Below are positions 1-13,951 of a stretch of 64,000 bases of DNA, piece by piece (within the stretch, counting starts at the first letter, position 1; every line of letters begins with the position of its first letter). Origin of the DNA: Salminus brasiliensis (taxonomy: Eukaryota; Chordata; Actinopteri; Characiformes; Bryconidae); NCBI RefSeq assembly GCF_030463535.1, contig NC_132892.1, forward strand, positions 33,038,932-33,102,931, in the 5' to 3' direction. The notes under the pieces were generated by a model. It made no database searches, had not been told where the DNA came from, and saw only the letters and a list, made by a program, of their open reading frames with translations. A program made the translations under genes and the position numbers.

Positions 1-27
1 GAAATAATTTTAAGACCATAAGAGTAC

Positions 28-2168
28 CTGCACAGTAAGCTGCATTGCAGGTGTTTGGCCTGACAAACTCATAGACAGAATAGTTTCCTAGGCACGCTTT
101 GACTCGAATCGACACAGACCTTGAACAGCAGCCAGGCTCATAACTACCACAGGCCTGGCGGGAGACAATTCCATCTGCTATCTGAGGATGTGAACCATTG
201 AGCCAAAATGCAACATCAGTGCCACATCTGTACCTATTAATGCAGCTCTCTGGCATCCGGATGTTCATCCCATAATACTGCAGCTGGTACCAGCCGTTCC
301 AGTTGAAGCTTTTGTCACAGATCCACAATCGAGTAGCATTAGTGGCTCTCCAGGGTTGGTCCAGAGCAGTTTAGTTGTAGTTGCAGGGATCTTCAACAGT
401 AGCTGTTGTTGAAACCAATATGATATTTATCAATGGTGAGGAAGACCATTTTCCACAGAAGTGTTTCAACACTGTGCTGCATAAGATTATTACCACTCAA
501 CCATAGCTTATACATTTTTTGAAGAGTAAAAACCATAACATAGTAATCATACCACTAATTAAAAAGCTTGTTTTATTTATTAAAAGCTTTCATTTATTAT
601 CAAATGCTGTTTCTTGTTTTTTCTCCACTAAACAACTGTATTTGGATCACAAATAAAGAATATAATTATGAATAAACAACATAATATACGTAATATATAT
701 TCATAAAGTATGAAAGCAGAACTTCTAAGTTAAAATTGTAAAAATAAAAACTGTTTGGGTGACTTTAAACAGTACTTACTTGCAGCACTGCTATTTGTAA
801 TTGCAGTTAGTATGATGACAGGGACCCCTGGTGGAAAGATAAAGGAATGGCTGTCTGCTCACTGTAACATTGAAATAACCATTGAAATAAATTACTTGTC
901 AGGCTAGTTACAGATGATTTGTATAGATTGTGAATGTATTTGGACCCTAACCTTACTATTGATATTTCTGTTAGGCTATGGCTTTATTCATTTTTAAATT
1001 ATGTCTTTCTTAATGCAACAATCATGTGTAATGCTTAAACAATGAAGGTGAGGGATTCATTACGTGAATCAAAAACATATTTGTGAAAAATAGTCACTGT
1101 CTGGTCACTGTTCAGATATGATGTTGAAGTGGGGTCAAATAATTAATGAAAATATTTTTTAGTTCATTTAGTTCATGTTTTATGATGTATCATGGTGGAA
1201 CACACCTACCTGCAAGCATAAAATCATATAATTCGAAATAATTTGATGTAATTTTTTAGAAATCTACTGACAATTCAAGTGCATCCAAAAAAATCAGTTA
1301 ATCAGTTATAAATATATTTATTTTATCATGGAACCAGTTAAATGAGGTTTAGAGTGAAATATCATTCTTAATATCATCTAAATATCATCATTGTCAATAT
1401 TTGATATTTGAGGTCAATAAACAGCATTTAAAAAACATGAGCTAAAGTGAACAACTCCAGTCCTAGATGTCTAGCAAAATGTAATAGTTTCCACAGTTAA
1501 ACACACCTGATTCGACTAATTACCAGGCAACGCGAGTAAGTATAAGTAAGACAACTACCAAATCTCTCAGGAGATCGTCTCACCAGGACTGAAGTTAAGC
1601 AAAGTTATGCAATTGTTTAGCAGGGATTCATATATATTATCATGACATTCACACATATAAAGTTTCACTCCATTCCACTCAACTCCTTCTTGCTGCGATT
1701 TTCTGTCAATATTTATATAAAGACAAATTATCCTTTTTTAAGTAAAAAGGTTTTAAACATTTAACCTGAACTTTCAAACTTATAGTTCAAACACTACAAA
1801 TTCATAACTTTTAAATCTATTAAGTTGAAAATTGTGCATGCTTGTTTGGGTAAAATTGCCGTTTTGCCAGTATTGTGTAAATTGGGTTGTGGAAGTACAA
1901 GGTGAAGCTCACTATAGATAAATGGGTCTTAATATCAACAACAAATAAAATATTCATTTTAATTTACATCATTAAAACATGAATATGGCTTCAAAAATAA
2001 ACACAGCTGAAAATGAGTATTACTAAGACAGGTAGAAAGAGTAATGTTAGAGTTAAGCTAAATGAGGTCTTTACTCAAGCATCTGAAATCTTGTACAGTT
2101 TTTCCACTTGAACTACTGAATATAAATAAATACTCACAAGTCAAAAGAATGATTGTATTTGTGTTCAT
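28..2168 (-). pseudogene. Gene A: 5' part of a D8C receptor gene, D8C exon carries a stop
   Basis: Three exons read on the minus strand. Leader exon 1 (2168-2138, 31 bp) starts ATG and ends in GT-GAGT. Leader exon 2 (827-780, 48 bp) completes a hydrophobic signal peptide ending T-N-S-S-A-A. A 375-bp D8C exon (402-28) follows, with AG acceptor, GT donor and phase 1 at both ends. The D8C exon keeps the family landmarks (GWY, RMPESC, RCGTD, WLNGSHP, DGIV, VKAC, YSVYEFV, AYCAG). It closely resembles the first D8C of gene B. It has one extra codon near the start and an in-frame TAA at 371-373, four codons after the DPC motif, so the reading frame stops just behind the leader. The remaining exons lie off the left edge. 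A sequencing error or a skipped exon could rescue it. The leader splice sites look functional. Call: recently inactivated or null allele, moderately sure. Confidence 0.65.
403..2137 (-). other. Introns of gene A (apart from leader exon 2)
   Basis: AT-rich intronic DNA with no further exon seen, other than leader exon 2 at 780-827. The stretch at about 1130-1400 is alignable by eye with 6835-7080 (remnant A') and in part with 27900-27960 (gene B intron 1). This shows that these loci are duplicates including intron sequence. Confidence 0.5.
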
Positions 2169-2485
2169 TTTCATTAATCCTTTGCATCAGTATTTCCACT
2201 TACAGACAGCAGCTCAGAACTGTCCTCTCTGGCCTACAATGTAAAATGTTTTTCCTTAAACATCCTTATTTTACATATTTTCCATAAATAATGTGGTTTG
2301 CAGGTTTGCCGAAAAGAAAACAAAGACTTTACAAGTTCAAGGAAGAATTTACGTATTTTTCTTTACAAGCAATGTAGAACAGGGTATGCCTATAGTAGCA
2401 CAACTGCTTTCCAATAAACATATGACTGCAATTATATTAGGGAAAGTTGACATCTAAAAGAATCTGTGATAAAGTGAAATATATG
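2169..2485 (-). promoter_or_regulatory. 5' flank/5'UTR of gene A, paralogous to that of gene B
   Basis: The sequence just upstream of the gene A start matches 29025-29385 (upstream of gene B) and about 7130-7360 (remnant A'), for example the shared 'tttctttacaag' and 'tttccaataaac' stretches. This must include the transcription start region, but no TATA box or initiator can be assigned with confidence. The similarity breaks off abruptly near 2485, where the minisatellite-bearing insertion starts. Confidence 0.4.
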
Positions 2486-5400
2486 ATATTGTGCTGACAA
2501 CATCAACTTTCTCCCAGTTAGTGTCACACAGTTGTAGATTTTGGTTGTTCGACCTCTCAAGGACATATTTGTCAGCCCTGCGGCGCCGCGCCCCCCTCAG
2601 GGGCGGCTTCGGGCCGCGGTCCACAGGCTCCTTGGGACTTTTCAGTCGATGTTGGGTTGATTTCAATGTTCATGTACTTTCTGTTCCTCCCGTTGGTTTT
2701 CTCACTAAGGACTTTTATGTTGACTGCGGTCGCAGTAAGACGCCATGCTTTCTGTGTATCTCTGTATTATATTATATTATATTATATATATATTATATTA
2801 GTTTCACCTGAGTGCTGGGGTACAAAGGGAGCAAACACAGATGCCTCGGCGCCGAGAATTACTCTTGCGATGCCAAGCTGTGAGGTTGGCTTCACGTTCA
2901 GGAGACTTCTAGGGAGGTCTACGAGTTCAGTAGTAGATGCTCTATCCGAGCGGTTTCACGTTCAGGAGACTTCTAGGGAGGTCTACGAGTTCAGTAGTAG
3001 ATGCTCTATCGGAGCGGTTTCACGTTCAGAAGACTTCTAGGGAGGTCTACAAGTTCAGTAGTAGATGCTCTATCGGAGCGGTTTCACGTTCAGGAGACTT
3101 CTAGGGAGGTCTACGAGTTCAGTAGTAGATGCTCTATCCGAGCGGTTTCACGTTCAGGAGACTTCTAGGGAGGTCTACGAGTTCAGTAGTAGATGCTCTA
3201 TCCGAGCGGTTTCACGTTCAGGAGACTTCTAGGGAGGTCTACGAGTTCAGTAGTAGATGCTCTATCCGAGCGGTTTCACGTTCAGAAGACTTCTAGGGAG
3301 GTCTACAAGTTCAGTAGTAGATGCTCTATCCGAGCGGTTTCACGTTCAGGAGACTTCTAGGGAGGTCTACGAGTTCAGTAGTAGATGCTCTATCAGAGCG
3401 GTTTCACGTTCAGGAGACTTCTAGGGAGGTCTACAAGTTCAGTAGTAGATGCTCTATCCGAGCGGTTTCACGTTCAGGAGACTTCTAGGGAGGTCTACGA
3501 GTTCAGTAGTAGATGCTCTATCGGAGCGGTTTCACGTTCAGGAGACTTCTAGGGAGGTCTACGAGTTCAGTAGTAGATGCTCTATCGGAGCGGTTTCACG
3601 TTCAGAAGACTTCTAGGGAGGTCTACGAGTTCAGTAGTAGATGCTCTATCGGAGCGGTTTCACGTTCAGGAGACTTCTAGGGAGGTCTACGAGTTCAGTA
3701 GTAGATGCTCTATCCGAGCGGTTTCACGTTCAGGAGACTTCTAGGGAGGTCTACGAGTTCAGTAGTAGATGCTCTATCCGAGCGGTTTCACGTTCAGGAG
3801 ACTTCTAGGGAGGTCTACAAGTTCAGTAGTAGATGCTCTATCGGAGCGGTTTCACGTTCAGAAGACTTCTAGGGAGGTCTACGAGTTCAGTAGTAGATGC
3901 TCTATCCGAGCGGTTTCACGTTCAGAAGACTTCTAGGGAGGTCTACAAGTTCAGTAGTAGATGCTCTATCCGAGCGGTTTCACGTTCAGAAGACTTCTAG
4001 GGAGGTGTATGAGTTCAGTAGTAGATGCTCTATCAGAGCGGTTTCATGTTCAGGAGACTTCTAGGGAGGTTTACGAGTTCAGTAGTAGATGCTCTATCGG
4101 AGCGGTTTCACGTTCAGGAGACTTCTAGGGAGGTCTACGAGTTCAGTAGTAGATGCTCTATCGGAGCGGTTTCACGTTCAGAAGACTTCTAGGGAGGTCT
4201 ACAAGTTCAGTAGTAGATGCTCTATCCGAGCGGTTTCACGTTCAGGAGACTTCTAGGGAGGTCTACGAGTTCAGTAGTAGATGCTCTATCAGAGCGGTTT
4301 CACGTTCAGGAGACTTCTAGGGAGGTCTACAAGTTCAGTAGTAGATGCTCTATCGGAGCGGTTTCACGTTCAGGAGACTTCTAGGGAGGTCTACGAGTTC
4401 AGTAGTAGATGCTCTTTTGGAGCGGTTTCACGTTCAGAAGACTTCTAGGGAGGTCTACGAGTTCAGTAGTAGATGCTCTATCGGAGCGGTTTCACGTTCA
4501 GGAGACTTCTAGGGAGGTCTACGAGTTCAGTAGTAGATGCTCTATCGGAGCGGTTTCACGTTCAGAAGACTTCTAGGGAGGTCTACGAGTTCAGTAGTAG
4601 ATGCTCTATCGGAGCGGTTTCACGTTCAGGAGACTTCTAGGGAGGTCTACGAGTTCAGTAGTAGATGCTCTATCCGAGCGGTTTCACGTTCAGGAGACTT
4701 CTAGGGAGGTCTACGAGTTCAGTAGTAGATGCTCTATCCGAGCGGTTTCACGTTCAGGAGACTTCTAGGGAGGTCTACAAGTTCAGTAGTAGATGCTCTA
4801 TCGGAGCGGTTTCACGTTCAGAAGACTTCTAGGGAGGTCTACGAGTTCAGTAGTAGATGCTCTATCCGAGCGGTTTCACGTTCAGAAGACTTCTAGGGAG
4901 GTCTACAAGTTCAGTAGTAGATGCTCTATCCGAGCGGTTTCACGTTCAGAAGACTTCTAGGGAGGTGTATGAGTTCAGTAGTAGATGCTCTATCAGAGCG
5001 GTTTCATGTTCAGGAGACTTCTAGGGAGGTTTACGAGTTCAGTAGTAGATGCTCTATCGGAGCGGTTTCACGTTCAGGAGACTTCTAGGGAGGTCTACGA
5101 GTTCAGTAGTAGATGCTCTATCGGAGCGGTTTCACGTTCAGAAGACTTCTAGGGAGGTCTACGAGTTCAGTAGTAGATGCTCTATCCGAGCGGTTTCTGG
5201 TTCACCGGTTGGTCGCCAGGGAGAGTGGGCGTCCGGTCCCCTTGCACCCTAGTCCAGTAAGTTCATCAGCACCTGACGAGCGCGGTTTTGGGGTGAGGCT
5301 TTTGTTTGTTAGTTTCTTTGGTTCTTTTGTGTTCTAGTCTTCCTCCCCCCCATTTGATTTGTCCCCTCTCGCTTTGCTCCCGGACTACTTTCCAGCCTCA

Positions 5401-5592
5401 GGTGGTCTTCCAGGTTAAGCCCCATTTCAGTTGTCACCTGTTTGTTTTCTGTTTCTGTTTATTGGACCCTGTACTTTGCTGCCTCGTTTTGGTTGTGTTG
5501 GTTTGTTTTGGTTTGGTCATTAAAGACTGTTTCCCTGCATTGCTCTGTCCCTGCGAGTGTTCCCTTGTCTCGCCTAGCCAGCATGACAATAT
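2486..5592. mobile_element. ~3.1 kb insertion carrying a minisatellite, class unknown
   Basis: Flanking DNA on both sides (2440-2485 and from about 5593) matches neighbouring stretches upstream of gene B, but the 3.1 kb between is absent there. The segment is much more GC-rich than its surroundings (GC-rich block at 2578-2620) and holds the 64-bp minisatellite. It ends in a T-rich tract and an 'attaaagactg' stretch reminiscent of retroelement 3' ends. No transposase or reverse transcriptase reading frame is visible. Exact ends and target duplication could not be fixed. It may be a non-autonomous retroelement or a simple insertion. Confidence 0.4.
2885..5200. repeat. 64-bp minisatellite, about 36 units, with a 960-bp higher-order duplication
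   Basis: Unit consensus contains 'ggtttcacgttcaggagac' followed by 'ttctagggaggtctacgag' and 'ttcagtagtagatgctctat'. The period is 64 bp, measured from successive 'ctatc' positions (2941, 3005 and so on). Variants are limited to a few sites (aggag/agaag, acgag/acaag, tccga/tcgga/tcaga). The rare variant block at 4006-4075 recurs at 4966-5035, and about 3470-4200 is repeated base for base at 4430-5160, an offset of exactly 960 bp or 15 units. Because 64 is not a multiple of 3, the short reading frames inside it are periodic artefacts. Confidence 0.95.
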
Positions 5593-6829
5593 TATCTCTC
5601 AACATTGTTCAAATAAAGGTCAAATGTCCAGATGCTTAAATATGTTCAAAAATACAAAGGTTTTTTGAGGGATCTTAATTGTTTCACATGTTTGTATATG
5701 ACTTCTGTATTCATATTTGTGTTCTGACATTAAATTGTAAATTACCTTACAGCTTCAGAGTCTTTGTTTTTTGTATGACAAATGATTTTTTGTATATAAA
5801 AGAATTAATATTATGAACACATAGCTATAGCCCAGGCTTAGGTAAAATCGGTACAAAAAAAAAAAAAATCTGTCAATTTTTGAGATAAAAATCTGAAATC
5901 TGACTTCTTAGTCAGGCCTCGTGTCTGGCCCCCCACCTCCCTTTAGGTTCCGGTTAAAAATATTCTCAAACTAATTGATTGACCCTGGATCATTGAGATG
6001 TAAACTGTGTTTCTAGAACAATAACAATATTTGGAAAATATCTGAACAATAACAATAAGTAAAATACAATTTACAAAAATATAATCAAATACAAAATAGG
6101 TGAAAATAAGTAGTAGTAATAAAATAATATGTACATTTTACATAATGCTTACCATTGAATAATGTTTAGTGAAATTAGGACAAGACCCCTAAATTTTACA
6201 ACAAGTCAAAGGAGTTAATAAGAAACATAAGAAACATGGAAAACAAGGTTGATTGTAAGTGGATTTGGTCTCATAAGGGATGTATGATCATGAGATGAGA
6301 TAAACAATGACAAGGTCCATATTCACACCATTTCCTACTTATATAGATACTATTTAACTTAACTAAACTGCTGCTAGTCTGCCTTTCCATAGAGGGTACA
6401 GATGGATGATCTGGCTTATACAACCATAACATATTTAAAATAATGTCAGTGAAAGGTCAGTGAAACCCATATGTAGTCTTACTGTAGGTGAAACAGTAAA
6501 TATATTTATCATCTATTTGTTATGAAGGAGCAATGTTTCAGACATGGTAAAATTAGTACAGTAAAAACTGTAACTGTAAAAGCTGTCAAATTGTCATGAA
6601 CTGTTCATTTAAGGATATCCAATGTGTTATTTACTTGTTTGTTTGTTTGTTCAAAATGTTTTTAGCAGTAAACATAAACTTTCATTACATTCCTATAAGA
6701 CTACAGTCTCTAAATTAAAATGAAACAGTTCATATAAATTACATGCTAGAATGAAAAGAAGTAAAAAGAAAGTCCAAACATTATTACACACATTTTTAAG
6801 TAGTTAATCTTCCACATGCCAAAATGTGA
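5593..6829. other. Intergenic, AT-rich, no gene seen
   Basis: No exon or transposon open frame recognised. The start (about 5593-5660) aligns with 29515-29590 upstream of gene B, and 6250-6350 resembles 29735-29835. It is therefore duplicated flank of the receptor genes rather than unique sequence. Confidence 0.4.
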
Positions 6830-7370
6830 TGTGGGGTCGAAAATAAAAAAAAAATATATATATTTATAAAATATGAAATATAGTTTTTTAGTTTTTCATC
6901 ATGGGGGAACACACCTACCTACATGCACAAATACTTTAAAAGCAAAATAACTTTTTATGTAATTTTGGAAATGTACTGACAGTTTAATTCAAACCCATAA
7001 AATATAAATATTTCTTAACATGGAACTAGTTTAATTAGGTTTAGAATAAAATATCATTCTTACAGCTGTATTATTTATATTTAATATTTGACAGAAAAGA
7101 ATAATCATATTTCTGTACATTTGTACTAATCCTTTGTTATTATCACTGTACATGCTTCCTATATTGTGGTTTTGAATACCCTTTGGTTTGGTGAGCATCA
7201 GTTACAATAGACTTCACATGTTCAAGGAAGTACTGAACATCATTTCCATATATGTTTTCATGTTTCTGTTTCTGAAGCATTTACATATATTTTTCTTTAA
7301 GAGCAATGTGCAACAAGATATGCCTACAATAACACACCTGCTGATAGACAGTCAAGTTTTTTATTATTAA
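6830..7370 (-). pseudogene. Remnant A': decayed leader exon 1 with flanks
   Basis: 6835-7080 aligns with gene A intron 1 (about 1130-1400), and 7130-7360 aligns with the 5' flanks of genes A and B. Between them, 7120-7090 on the minus strand corresponds to leader exon 1: ATG, then a hydrophobic run (M-I-I-L-F), 31 bp long. The GTGAGT donor is replaced by AAATAT, so it cannot splice. No leader exon 2 or D8C exon was found next to it. A broken duplicate left from tandem duplication of the family. Confidence 0.55.
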
Positions 7371-7434
7371 AACAACAACAAATTAAGTTATGTTAAGTTA
7401 AGTTATATTAAGACAGTAATGTGAGATTAGTTAC

Positions 7435-9015
<1,581 letters not shown>

Positions 9016-9900
9016 TGTTATCTCACTTAGATTTGCATATGTAAAACTACTGGTAAAAGATACAGATGAAGATACAGATGAATGTTCTAGGCTTCTTCCA
9101 TATCACAAAACCATGCCAAAAAGAAATAGTTAATAAATTATAATAAATAATAATAATAATAAATTTAAACAATTCTGACCTATTTTTAAGGTTGCCAGTT
9201 TAAAGGTGCAAAAAATGCATTTGTTGCAAATGTTTAGCATAAGTTATAGTAACACTATTATTTATATTAAATTAGCTGCAAATGTTGTCCTTAATACTGC
9301 TCAATAATAAAGTAAAAAATGTAAAAAAACGTATATTATTTAATTCTAATTCAATAATTATACATAAATAATATTTTTTTATATTATTACTCATTATTTT
9401 ATTGAGCAACAGTGAATTATCAATGACACATGTCCATTAACAAGCACATGATGAATGATTAGTGCTAAAAAAGATTATTTGAGTAACTATTAAATAATCT
9501 AAAAAATCTAAAGATGTGTAAGGCTTCGTTTAATTGATGACACCAACGTCCTTCTATTTTTAAAGGTCACTCCCACTTTGTAGACTTCTGCACAGCTCTG
9601 GTCTCATTGTTTTACATGGGCTGTTATAACTGATGTGCATTTCAAAGGTTTAAGGTGGCACAATTTATTTTGCTCTCTATGGCAATGGCGGAAAATTAAG
9701 ATTCAGCTGTGCGAGTGTGGGACCACACTTTTAGGCGGCAAAACAGCCAAAAGCTTGCTCATTTTAAGTGGCATTTCATGTTGCATAACACACTATTGAT
9801 ATAGTTTTTTAAAAACATATGTGATTTATCCGATTACGACAGAATTGACAGAATCAATACCCAATACCAAAAATATTCAATAGTTGCAGCCCTACTAATG
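9016..9900. mobile_element. Probable hAT-like fragment in AT-rich intergenic DNA
   Basis: 9016-9140 resembles gene-flank sequence near 29820. The stretch up to about 9893 ends in 'aatagttgcagcccta', which resembles the terminal inverted repeat of hAT-superfamily elements. Upstream phrases ('ttatccgattacgac') fit degenerate hAT copies in fish. No transposase frame is intact and the left end is not defined. Confidence 0.35.
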
Positions 9901-12655
9901 ATGTACCAAACAATTATGTATACCATAAGATATACTCATATTTACCATATAACTTTTGATCAGGGTCATTTGGATGTTTTTGGTTGTCATTATGATTTAA
10001 AAAGAGAAAACACATTCATATGACAATAAATGGCTTCACCCAACCACTAACCATGAGTGGAAGAAATTTTTCTTTTGTGTTATCATTCATATTTTGAATG
10101 AGAGTGGGGGAAACTGGAGTAGTGTATAGAATGTAATCTGAGAAAGGAGGAAGAGAGAGGGTTTTGCATTATAATGCACTGATCCTTGTTTCCTGGTGCA
10201 CCTGCAATCAAAGATTCAAATAGTGAACTAGTGTCCTCTACAGGGAGATATTTGATACATTTGCAGTGCAGTTGGACCCAGGTATTCAGCAAGAGGCAAT
10301 TTGGACGCACCTCCAGTCCATTATAGACAATGATGGGTAGTACATTTTCCAGGGGATTGGCCATGTAAAATACTGGTGGCGGTGTCAGACAGACTAGTTT
10401 TGTGGTGGTGTATTTTAGTGCTGTGTATATTGTGGTTGTTGTAGTGTTTTAGTATACTTTGTATGCAGAACTTTTAAGTGTGACATGTTTGTGTATGGCT
10501 TTAATTGGTGGATCTCCCTCTAACTGAGTTTGATGGATAACTGGAATGGACCTCACAGCGTCCCAGCATGGATACAGCAGCCAATGGGAATTTTGGATCT
10601 GAGCCTCAACAAAAACAACTAAGGTATAACACCAGTGGGATCTGTAGAACTGTCATTTGCTGTGGGATGAATGCAAAAATTGCCCTGTTGAAATTACTCT
10701 GGGATCTGGGGTTTCCCCCTTCTCCTGGGCAGATTGTAAGTATTACTTGTAGCAGGTGGAAGGCAAATCCCCCTTTTCGGTGTTGAATGGAGATATAAAG
10801 TGGCTATTGTAACATAGCATGGAATTTATATTCACAGTGTTGGTCAAAGAACTGCTATTGTCTCTTCTTATTTTCAATTGGTTACATGTTGTTAGTCACA
10901 TGGAGTTGGCGTGCATGAAAGTTAAAGACCAGAGAAAGAGAGAAAGAGACAGACTGAGCTACATTGCATCCAATACGTTCTGCATCACCCACATGCCTTT
11001 TCTTTTATTGTGTTGACCGAGCTGTAGTTTATTGCTTCATGTTTAAGCGAAACTGATGTAGTGTCTGCTTTACCTTATGATTACATGTAGTTGTCTGAGA
11101 TATTTTCTTTTCTTATTTTTCTTTTATTTCCTTTTTTCAGGGTTGTTGCATATTGGGCTGTAGCTCCTATAGATGGATAACTATGAGTTATACGTTAAAT
11201 TTCTTTCTTTCATGTTTTGAATTGGGCACTGTATGTCTAGCTCCTATTGTGGGTTTGAGTATTAGGTAAGGTGAGGCACATACATGTGGTAATTCAAATT
11301 GTGGGTAGTCCTCATTGTAGTTATTCCCTGTATTTTTCCTTTTGTTGTTATTTTAAAAGGGTGTACGATGCAGAGCTGTTGTTTCTTTGATGTGGGACTA
11401 CAGGGAAGGGTGTTTTTTGAATAGTCCCTTATTTTAACTGCTTCTTAATAAAGTATACTTGATCTGGTGAATGTGTGGTCTATCTTGAACTGCTTACTAC
11501 TACTACAAGATCCTGTATTTAGTGAGGGGGTTATCTGTCTAGTTTGACTTGCACTCCCAGGTGGCATAGTCAGATACAATTGACAAATCATGACCCTGTA
11601 GGTGTCATGATTATATATGCAGTAGCTTATGCATATCAATATTTGTGGGTGTTTAATATTACCTGTTAAATCCCAGTAATGTATTCATATTCCGTCACAT
11701 TACTAATGTGCAGTGACTTATGCTAATGCCTCATTAACAGGCGCAAATGGACAAGGTACATATTCCTCAGGCATGTGTGACACACTAGGGAAATTTAATG
11801 CCATTCATGAACACAAAACATTAGTTGAATATAACCATAACAATCATGCAATAACATAGCCATTATCACTTTCATCTATTTCAGGGTCAAACAGTCTATC
11901 TTCCTTTACTGCAATACCAGACACTGAGACTCTGTATGTATGGGACTGTGGAATTGGTGGATGAAAGAGAAGATTCACACATTTACTCAGTTATTATACA
12001 GTAATATACAATCACTAAGATTTTAAGATTTTAAGCTTTTTATCATGTTGGTCTGTAGATGCCATGTGCATAAATGTGAATCTTGTAGTTTCTATGTAAG
12101 ATGTAGACCACTTGAATGATCTTGATGAGCTTTGAACAAAGTTTTCTTGGTTTCCCAGATTTCATCTTGAATTCCACAGTTCCCCTGAACTGCCTTTATG
12201 TATTAACAGTTTGCACTGTAGAAACTGCAAGCTGAACACTGAATATGGCTACCTTCTTAAAGCTTTCCTTTAATTTAATTTATACATTTGGAAATTTGTT
12301 TCAGCAGACACTTTCTAATGACAACTGGTGACGCATCAAGGCCTGATTAACATGTAATCAATTTTGAATTAGTTACTTAGAGGCTGTGCTTCCTACTTCT
12401 TAATTTAAAGAAAAATATAAAATGTATCAATATTTAAAAAAAGATGAACATCCTCACACTGTTAAAAAGAGCATTTCCATATATAAATGAATCTGTAAAA
12501 ACATTCATGTGGTAAAACAGGTAGATTATAGAGCCAGGCAATGACATCATTATTTACACCTATTTGCATCAACAATCACATGACTGAAAATGTACCAAAC
12601 ATTTTTAGAAGTTATTACAAAAAATATATATATATATATTGGTTGCTGAAGCTCA
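9901..12655. other. Intergenic region downstream of gene B; no gene recognised
   Basis: Several short open frames occur (for example around 10083-10364 and 10568-10786), but none shows a recognisable domain or splice-supported continuation. The 10370-11500 part is richer in G and T than its surroundings and carries an 'aataaa' at about 11447. It may be a decayed retroelement, but nothing decisive is visible. The 3'UTR of gene B must begin at 12655 and run leftwards; its polyadenylation site was not identified. Confidence 0.35.
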
Positions 12656-13479
12656 TCACTTGAAGATGCAACAGGAACTCATCCACTTTCTGTACTGCTG
12701 CCTGACCTGAAAGTAGATCATATAAGCGGTCAGTGCTACTGGATCAGATGGACAGCGCTGAAACTGACCAACATGAACCTGAAATCTCATTCCTGAAGCT
12801 CATTATAATAACATGCTGATCTCTGATCTCCACATGGTTCAGGTATATAAATATAAATTTACCTGGTTGGTGATGACAGGTAATGTCAAATACACAATGT
12901 GTCCAAATGTTTGTGGACACCCCTTCTAAGAAATGCATTTAGAATCTTTAGGTTGCAGTCATTGCTGACACTCCATGTTGAAAAGAACTGCCAACTGAAT
13001 AGGACTGTCTGAAGCAGATAAACATTAACCTGTTGCAACTCCCTGAAAAACTGTTCACAACACAATGGAAGTGTTTCTGGAGGATATTTTAAGGACAAGG
13101 GACCATGTACATTTGTAAACAGATCCTTGCTGAGCTGCAGAAGCGTCTCTAATGTGAAGTATGTGTGGTTATGTTTGCTAACTACAATTATCGTGGTTTT
13201 ATTAAGGCCATTTGTTTGTTCTAGGTCACATCTTAATGATATTGTCCTAGAGTTGCTAATTAATACACCATAACTAATTAACTGGATAGGACTAGAACAA
13301 CAGACAGTGGCTGACCTCTTGGTTGAGGACACAGTAGACCAGGAAGATGAAGGTGCCCTGCTGGGAGTTGAGGAAGAGGAAGACCATCTCCAACACCTTA
13401 CTGCCATCAATGAAGAAACCCAGAATCCAGGGGCAACCGAGGATGGCACTCTGAACCAGGGTTTTAAAAACAAGAATTC

Positions 13480-13515
<36 letters not shown>

Positions 13516-13850
13516 ATATAATTGTTTTATATTCATTATGTTTTTTAAACTTTTGTAAAGTGTAGAGATTTTAAGGAAGTTCTCAGATTTGTTAGAAAGT
13601 GGCAACAGAATGAATGTGAGCTGTTTATTACTTTATCTGTTTTATCTGGGAAAGGTCACTGTTCAGTCGTCCCAGGGCGGATCTCAGGGTGAAGATGATG
13701 AAGACAAAAATAATCACGTTAACCTGCAAATGTGGTGAAGGTTTATTGATTAAAGATGTGAAATGAATGCTCCTACTGAAAAATTCTGCCCAGTAGACAC
13801 ATTATACAGCTTTTGTCTGTAAAAAGGTTTTCGTATTTTGTATGTCATGA

Positions 13851-13894
<44 letters not shown>

Positions 13895-13898
13895 GTTC

Positions 13899-13951
<53 letters not shown>

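Noticed and set aside
2885..5200. CRISPR-like array
   Set aside because: Repeats are contiguous without unique spacers, and the sequence is clearly eukaryotic.
2657..5337. Open frames in the minisatellite (…RRLLGRSTSSVVDALSERF…)
   Set aside because: The 64-bp period cycles through all three frames. The peptide repeats are a by-product with no codon-level constraint visible.
10083..11020. Possible gene between 10083 and 11020
   Set aside because: Short unlinked frames, no recognisable domain, no splice-supported continuation. More likely decayed repeat DNA.
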